Part shown: in pieces, positions 60,472-64,000 of the stretch | How the letters are laid out: every line of letters starts with the position of its first letter | How positions within the stretch are numbered: position 1 is the first letter of the stretch | NCBI GenBank assembly: GCA_944389495.1 | Contig: CALXMN010000005.1 | Span: forward strand, 1-64,000 | Direction: 5' to 3' | Length of the DNA: 64,000 nt | Source: an uncultured Alphaproteobacteria bacterium | Lineage (GTDB): Bacteria > Pseudomonadota > Alphaproteobacteria > Rs-D84 | Made by a program: the position numbers and the translations under genes | Notes under the pieces: generated by a model | What the model saw: only the letters and a program-made list of their open reading frames with translations | Databases searched by the model: none | What the model was told of the DNA's origin: nothing

Positions 60472-61245
60472 TTATACCCCCTTTTCCAGACGTTCCACCA
60501 CCTCGGTCGCGACACGCAAATATGCCTGGGCGCCGGTTGAATTAAAATCGTAAACCAATGCAGGAATGCCGTGACTGGGTGCCTCGGACACGCGCACATT
60601 GCGTGGAATTACGGTCGTAAATACGGCATTACCAAACGTGTTACGAACATCTGCCTCTGCTTCGCGCGTTTGACCGTAACGCCTGTCGTACATTGTTAAT
60701 AGCACACCAAGTATTTCCAGTTCAGGGTTCCATTTTTCACGTATGCCACGAATATTATTTACAAGATGTGTTATTCCTTCAAGTGCGTAAAATTCACACT
60801 GTAATGGGATAATCACATTGTTTGCCGTGGTCAGCGCATTTAATGTTAAAAAACCCAACGCAGGTGGACAATCCAACAATATATAATCATAAAACTCGTA
60901 CAAAGGCATCAACGCGTCACGCAGACGATATTCACGATTTTCCATATCTAATAAATCCACTTCGGCCCCGGCAAGCGCAATCGAAGACGGCATAATATGT
61001 AATCCTGATATTGTCGTTGATAAAACATTATCTGCAGCCTTGGCCGTCCCCATAATCACACCATAAACACTTTGTGGATGTGCGGCACGTACAAAACCCA
61101 AACCCGTTCCGGCATTACCCTGGGGATCCAAATCGACCAATAAAACACGCTTTTTAATAGACGCCAATGACGTTGCCAAGTTTATGGCAGTCGTGGTTTT
61201 TCCAACCCCGCCCTTTTGATTTGCAAATGCAATTATTTCCACCAT
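60472..61245 (-). CDS. parA: chromosome-partitioning ATPase ParA (Soj)
   Basis: 257 aa from the ATG at 61245 (GAGG upstream); an earlier ATG adds a non-conserved tail. Deviant Walker A KGGVGKTTTAIN (~10-20), Walker B YILLDCPPALG. Acts with ParB-parS to segregate replicated origins. parB follows directly. A 115-bp gap separates it from a plus-strand gene inserted between it and rsmG. Confidence 0.95.
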   Translation of the reverse strand: MVEIIAFANQKGGVGKTTTAINLATSLASIKKRVLLVDLDPQGNAGTGLGFVRAAHPQSVYGVIMGTAKAADNVLSTTISGLHIMPSSIALAGAEVDLLDMENREYRLRDALMPLYEFYDYILLDCPPALGFLTLNALTTANNVIIPLQCEFYALEGITHLVNNIRGIREKWNPELEILGVLLTMYDRRYGQTREAEADVRNTFGNAVFTTVIPRNVRVSEAPSHGIPALVYDFNSTGAQAYLRVATEVVERLEKGV

Positions 61246-61365
61246 ATATTTTAACCTCGAACTTTTTAATCTTTTAACAAAATCAGAATAGAATAAAGCC
61301 GTATATCGGGTCAAGACAATTATATTTTACAAATAAAAATCAACTCTTAACAATGAATTACACCC

Positions 61366-61381
61366 TGTTTCATATGAAATA
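61366..61381. promoter_or_regulatory. parS-like site (weak)
   Basis: TGTTTCATATGAAATA matches 13 of 16 positions of the consensus TGTTTCACGTGAAACA. Lies in the intergenic region between parA and the metalloprotease-like gene. Confidence 0.5.
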
Positions 61382-61390
61382 TAAAACAGA

Positions 61391-61418
61391 TTGACAAATT
61401 GTGTTTTTGGACTATATT
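61391..61418 (+). promoter_or_regulatory. promoter adjoining the start codon
   Basis: -35 TTGACA (61391-61396), 16-nt spacer, -10 TATATT (61413-61418), ATG at 61425, so transcription should begin at the ATG. One of the clearest leaderless arrangements in the window. Confidence 0.7.
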
Positions 61419-61424
61419 TGTAAT

Positions 61425-62342
61425 ATGAATTTAAAAATACTTTATTCTTTGGCGACAACGATTATTATTGGCACAAGTATAATAAGCCATCAAGATAACG
61501 AATCGTTTTTACAAAAAAGACCGGTAAATACCGGCCCAAAATTATTTAATACATACATTCATATCGAAACAGACACAATCGTTATAACCGATGATATGAT
61601 AAAAAATAAAAATATCGTTGCCGGCGGAATATATTTCCCATACCTGGGGACGATAAAAGTAAACTATATGATTACAAAAACCGACTGTGCCAAAACCAGG
61701 TATTTTTGCAGAACCAACAATGCACAAATTCCGTTAACAATTCGACACGAAACAGAACACGCACGTAAAACAAACCTGACAAAAAACACGTGGCACTATC
61801 CGCCTGCAACGCGTGGTGCAATCGCCGCACAAAACGAAATCATTGCGCCCGCCGCAGAAATCATCGAGGCACTTGATTACCGATACAAAACAGGCACACC
61901 ATACCCCACGCCAAAAAACTTTATTCGTCGGGCCAACAAAAAAATATTGGGCATCGTTGCAAAATATAACTTGGACTGGCCATTGGATTTCAATAATCCA
62001 AAAATCGCAACAATTATTATACAGTGCGCCACAGAACAATTTCTGTCTGAAATTAATCGCGGCGTATATCGCAATACGATTCTGCACGCAGTCGAGCAAG
62101 AACCATCTGAACGCTATTACATAACCAACAATCTGTGCAATAATTTGAACGCCGTAATGTTTAATCCCCAATGGGATGCGTGGGCCCCGCTGTGGGAATT
62201 CACATCTATACGTGGTCCGGTTAATTTATGGAACGCAACAAATGACACACAACATAAAAAACTTACAAATACAGTCGATTCGATTGTTCGCACAATCGCC
62301 GGCCAAAAAGCATCTTTTTTAAAACTTGTAAAAACATACTAG
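61425..62342 (+). CDS. putative exported metalloprotease
   Basis: 305 aa from the ATG at 61425 (an earlier frame start lies inside the promoter). N-terminal hydrophobic segment (LKILYSLATTIIIGTSII, ~3-20) is a signal peptide or anchor. IRHETEHARKT (~113-123) contains HExxH, the zinc site of gluzincin-like metallopeptidases, and a downstream Glu (QNEIIAPAAEIIEAL, ~145-158) could be the third ligand. Two Cys pairs are possible (CAKTRYFC). The rest is helical. No family recognised. It sits on the opposite strand between rsmG and parA, where other bacteria have nothing. Confidence 0.5.
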   Translation: MNLKILYSLATTIIIGTSIISHQDNESFLQKRPVNTGPKLFNTYIHIETDTIVITDDMIKNKNIVAGGIYFPYLGTIKVNYMITKTDCAKTRYFCRTNNAQIPLTIRHETEHARKTNLTKNTWHYPPATRGAIAAQNEIIAPAAEIIEALDYRYKTGTPYPTPKNFIRRANKKILGIVAKYNLDWPLDFNNPKIATIIIQCATEQFLSEINRGVYRNTILHAVEQEPSERYYITNNLCNNLNAVMFNPQWDAWAPLWEFTSIRGPVNLWNATNDTQHKKLTNTVDSIVRTIAGQKASFLKLVKTY

Positions 62343-62359
62343 TATCAAATGGTTATACG

Positions 62360-62932
62360 CTATTTCACGTGAAATTTCCGGCAATTTTTAATAATTATTA
62401 TAAAGCCATCACCCGTTTCAGACGGCAATAATTCATAATCAAATTTATATTTGCGCTTTGCCACATCTATTTCGTTTTGAATTTCCCGGCCTTTTAGTAA
62501 AAAAAGCCGGCAGCCAGTTTTACCGACATAGTCCAAAATTTTTACCAGCGGTGCAAATGCACGTGCAGTAAAAACAGTTTTGTTGCCGTGGGGCAGGGTG
62601 GGTATATAGTTTTCTATACGACCGTGATATATCGTTAAATTATCCAGTTTTAACTCATCTTTTACCGCATTCAAAAACAAAACTTTTTTGCCGATCGATT
62701 CTGTACACACAACCGACCAACCCAATATAGCAAGAACAACCCCGGGAAATCCAGCACCACTGCCCAAATCAATAACCCGGACATCGGCCGGTAAAACCCG
62801 GGCCAATTGCGCACAATCGGCAAAATGACGCGTCTCTAAATTATCCAAAGTACTGGGCGCAACAAGATTCATTCGCCCAGACCACGAACGCAGCATTTCG
62901 GCATATCGGTCAAATTTCGCTTTATTATTCAT
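62360..62932 (-). CDS. rsmG: 16S rRNA m7G527 methyltransferase RsmG
   Basis: 190 aa. SAM-binding motif DLGSGAGFPGVVLAI (~72-86) and family blocks NLVAPSTLDNLETRHFADC and FTARAFAPL. Methylates G527 of 16S rRNA. The usual mnmG upstream is not seen (the next gene is divergent). It is separated from parA by the metalloprotease-like gene. Confidence 0.95.
   Translation of the reverse strand: MNNKAKFDRYAEMLRSWSGRMNLVAPSTLDNLETRHFADCAQLARVLPADVRVIDLGSGAGFPGVVLAILGWSVVCTESIGKKVLFLNAVKDELKLDNLTIYHGRIENYIPTLPHGNKTVFTARAFAPLVKILDYVGKTGCRLFLLKGREIQNEIDVAKRKYKFDYELLPSETGDGFIIIIKNCRKFHVK
62361..62376. promoter_or_regulatory. parS-like site at the 3' end of rsmG
   Basis: TATTTCACGTGAAATT: the 12-nt palindromic core TTTCACGTGAAA (62363-62374) is identical to the core of consensus parS. 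Overlaps the rsmG stop codon, a common position for parS near parAB. Confidence 0.65.
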
Positions 62933-62946
62933 AAAGTTTATTGTAG

Positions 62947-62952
62947 CATAAT
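62947..62952 (+). promoter_or_regulatory. -10 box adjoining the last gene
   Basis: CATAAT six nt before the ATG at 62959, no clear -35. Same spacing as the other leaderless candidates. Confidence 0.4.
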
Positions 62953-62958
62953 TTTAGT

Positions 62959-64000
62959 ATGAAAAAAGCAGAAACATTATTTATTGGTGTCGCACTGGTT
63001 GCCGTTATTACAATTACGGGCGGTGCGTTTTGGTATCACAGCCGGCTACGCGACACAGCACAAACACACGAATATCAAACAACACAATACGGCGCATTTT
63101 TGGCGGCACAACACGCAATTTATGTTAACGACTTTGACAATGCGGCGCAATTTGCGGGACAATTAACGGATACCGATTATCCGATTGTGCAATCAACAAA
63201 ATTTCTGTCAGAATTTCTTGGCGGAAATATGCCCGATGGCGTAATCGTACTGGAAGAAGAAAAAACAACTGCGTCACGTCTTATTTATGATGCGTATTTA
63301 GTACAAAATGATAAATGGGATGAATTGTACAATCGTCATAAAAAGGACGAATCTGCATTGGCCGCACCATTGCGTATATGGTCATCTGTTGCAACAGGGC
63401 ACGAAAAAGACGCATTAAAATTTATACAAGAATTGCCAACAAATGAATCCTGGAAAAACTTTGTTAGTGGACAAATTTATGCAGAAAATGGCAACGTCGA
63501 CAAGGCGTCTGAATATTTTTCCAAGGTTCGTGTGGACTTTATGAACATCAACGACTATTTGTATATTATGTCGTTTTATCATCATAATAACCTTATGGAT
63601 GCGGCACACGAATTGCACGATGAATTTACCGCGCGACCGGGCGGAATGTATATGTTGGATTACAATAATATTCCGGATTGGTCGATGTTTTCGGGATATA
63701 AAAATGCATTGGCGTTCAGTTTGGTGCAAACGGTTTCACATACCCAGATTATGATGTATTCTGATTTAGCAATTTTATTGTTGCGTTTTGCACAAATAAC
63801 AAGTACGGAATTCGGCCAAAAAAGTGATGCGGTAAATTATTATCTGGGACAATTTTTTTATAATAATATCGGGGATTTTGATAAATATTTCAGCAAAATT
63901 TCCAAAGACAGTCCTTTTTATCTATTTGCGGTTTTGCGCCAATGTGAACAAAACGGAAATATAGATGTCCTTTACGATGCCGTTGACGAAAATCCTTTGT
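62959..64000 (+). CDS. membrane-anchored TPR-like protein, 3' end outside
   Basis: At least 347 codons, open to the end of the window. N-terminal transmembrane or signal segment (MKKAETLFIGVALVAVITITGGAFWY). Then helical repeats resembling TPRs (for example NFVSGQIYAENGNVDKASEYFSKVRVDF near 155-185). No Cys-lipobox. No catalytic motif seen. Divergent from rsmG with a 26-nt gap. Confidence 0.6.
   Translation, partial: MKKAETLFIGVALVAVITITGGAFWYHSRLRDTAQTHEYQTTQYGAFLAAQHAIYVNDFDNAAQFAGQLTDTDYPIVQSTKFLSEFLGGNMPDGVIVLEEEKTTASRLIYDAYLVQNDKWDELYNRHKKDESALAAPLRIWSSVATGHEKDALKFIQELPTNESWKNFVSGQIYAENGNVDKASEYFSKVRVDFMNINDYLYIMSFYHHNNLMDAAHELHDEFTARPGGMYMLDYNNIPDWSMFSGYKNALAFSLVQTVSHTQIMMYSDLAILLLRFAQITSTEFGQKSDAVNYYLGQFFYNNIGDFDKYFSKISKDSPFYLFAVLRQCEQNGNIDVLYDAVDENPL

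Overview
The window looks like a chromosomal segment from a Gram-negative alphaproteobacterium of moderately low GC, probably an uncultured host- or gut-associated lineage with a reduced genome. The case rests on lptF-lptD-surA, lpxD-fabZ, pal and a BamB-like lipoprotein (two-membrane envelope), on RpoH, DUF4167 and an MJ0042/DUF3426 zinc-ribbon protein (families common in Alphaproteobacteria), and on the rsmG/parA/parB neighbourhood. The lineage is an inference from gene content; no database search was possible.

Layout. 1-700: 5' tip of a 16S rRNA gene reading out of the window, with its leader and a clear promoter. 720-11830: exported and envelope proteins with little core function (beta-barrel protein, Cys-rich secreted proteins, an LRR plus protein-kinase-like protein). 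11.9-21 kb: rluD, a zinc-ribbon protein, three tandem PilV-like minor prepilins, DUF4167, dnaX, a fourth pilin and an OmpA-type lipoprotein. 21-25.9 kb: OmpH-like protein, lpxD, fabZ, a TPR protein, rluB, rsmE. 25.9-28.6 kb: an orphan VirD4/TraG-type coupling ATPase followed by a small cassette holding a frameshifted four-helix-bundle gene between inverted repeats. 28.5-35.4 kb: porin and rpoH, then yfgM-like/bamB and der, separated by a phage-tail-fibre-like gene and a Yip1-type membrane protein. 35.4-44.6 kb: infB-nusA, then lptF-lptD-surA-rlmN. 44.6-50 kb: accessory region with a glycosyltransferase, an OmpA lipoprotein, an ATPase fragment, a surface lipoprotein with a truncated Slam, and two copies of an unrecognised structured RNA. 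50-59 kb: tRNA-Val, ybaB, pnp, rpsO, truB, mutS, xseB, infC, a uracil-DNA glycosylase. 59-64 kb: pal, parB, parA, a putative exported metalloprotease between two parS-like sites, rsmG, and a membrane-anchored TPR-like gene running off the end.

The most interesting signals: (1) two ~230-nt RNAs, at 45571-45798 (minus) and 47620-47858 (plus), share a long covarying closing helix, an identical 13-nt segment and the same domain order. Each ends in a terminator-like hairpin just before the start codon of an envelope-related gene, so they may be a new cis-regulatory or independent RNA family. (2) Many genes have their -10 box only 6-9 nt upstream of the ATG and no Shine-Dalgarno sequence, which implies leaderless transcripts. 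(3) infC starts with ATT, as in E. coli. (4) The four-helix-bundle cassette, the LRR-kinase protein, the tandem PilV-like pilins and a Cys-heptad repeat protein form an unusual accessory repertoire.
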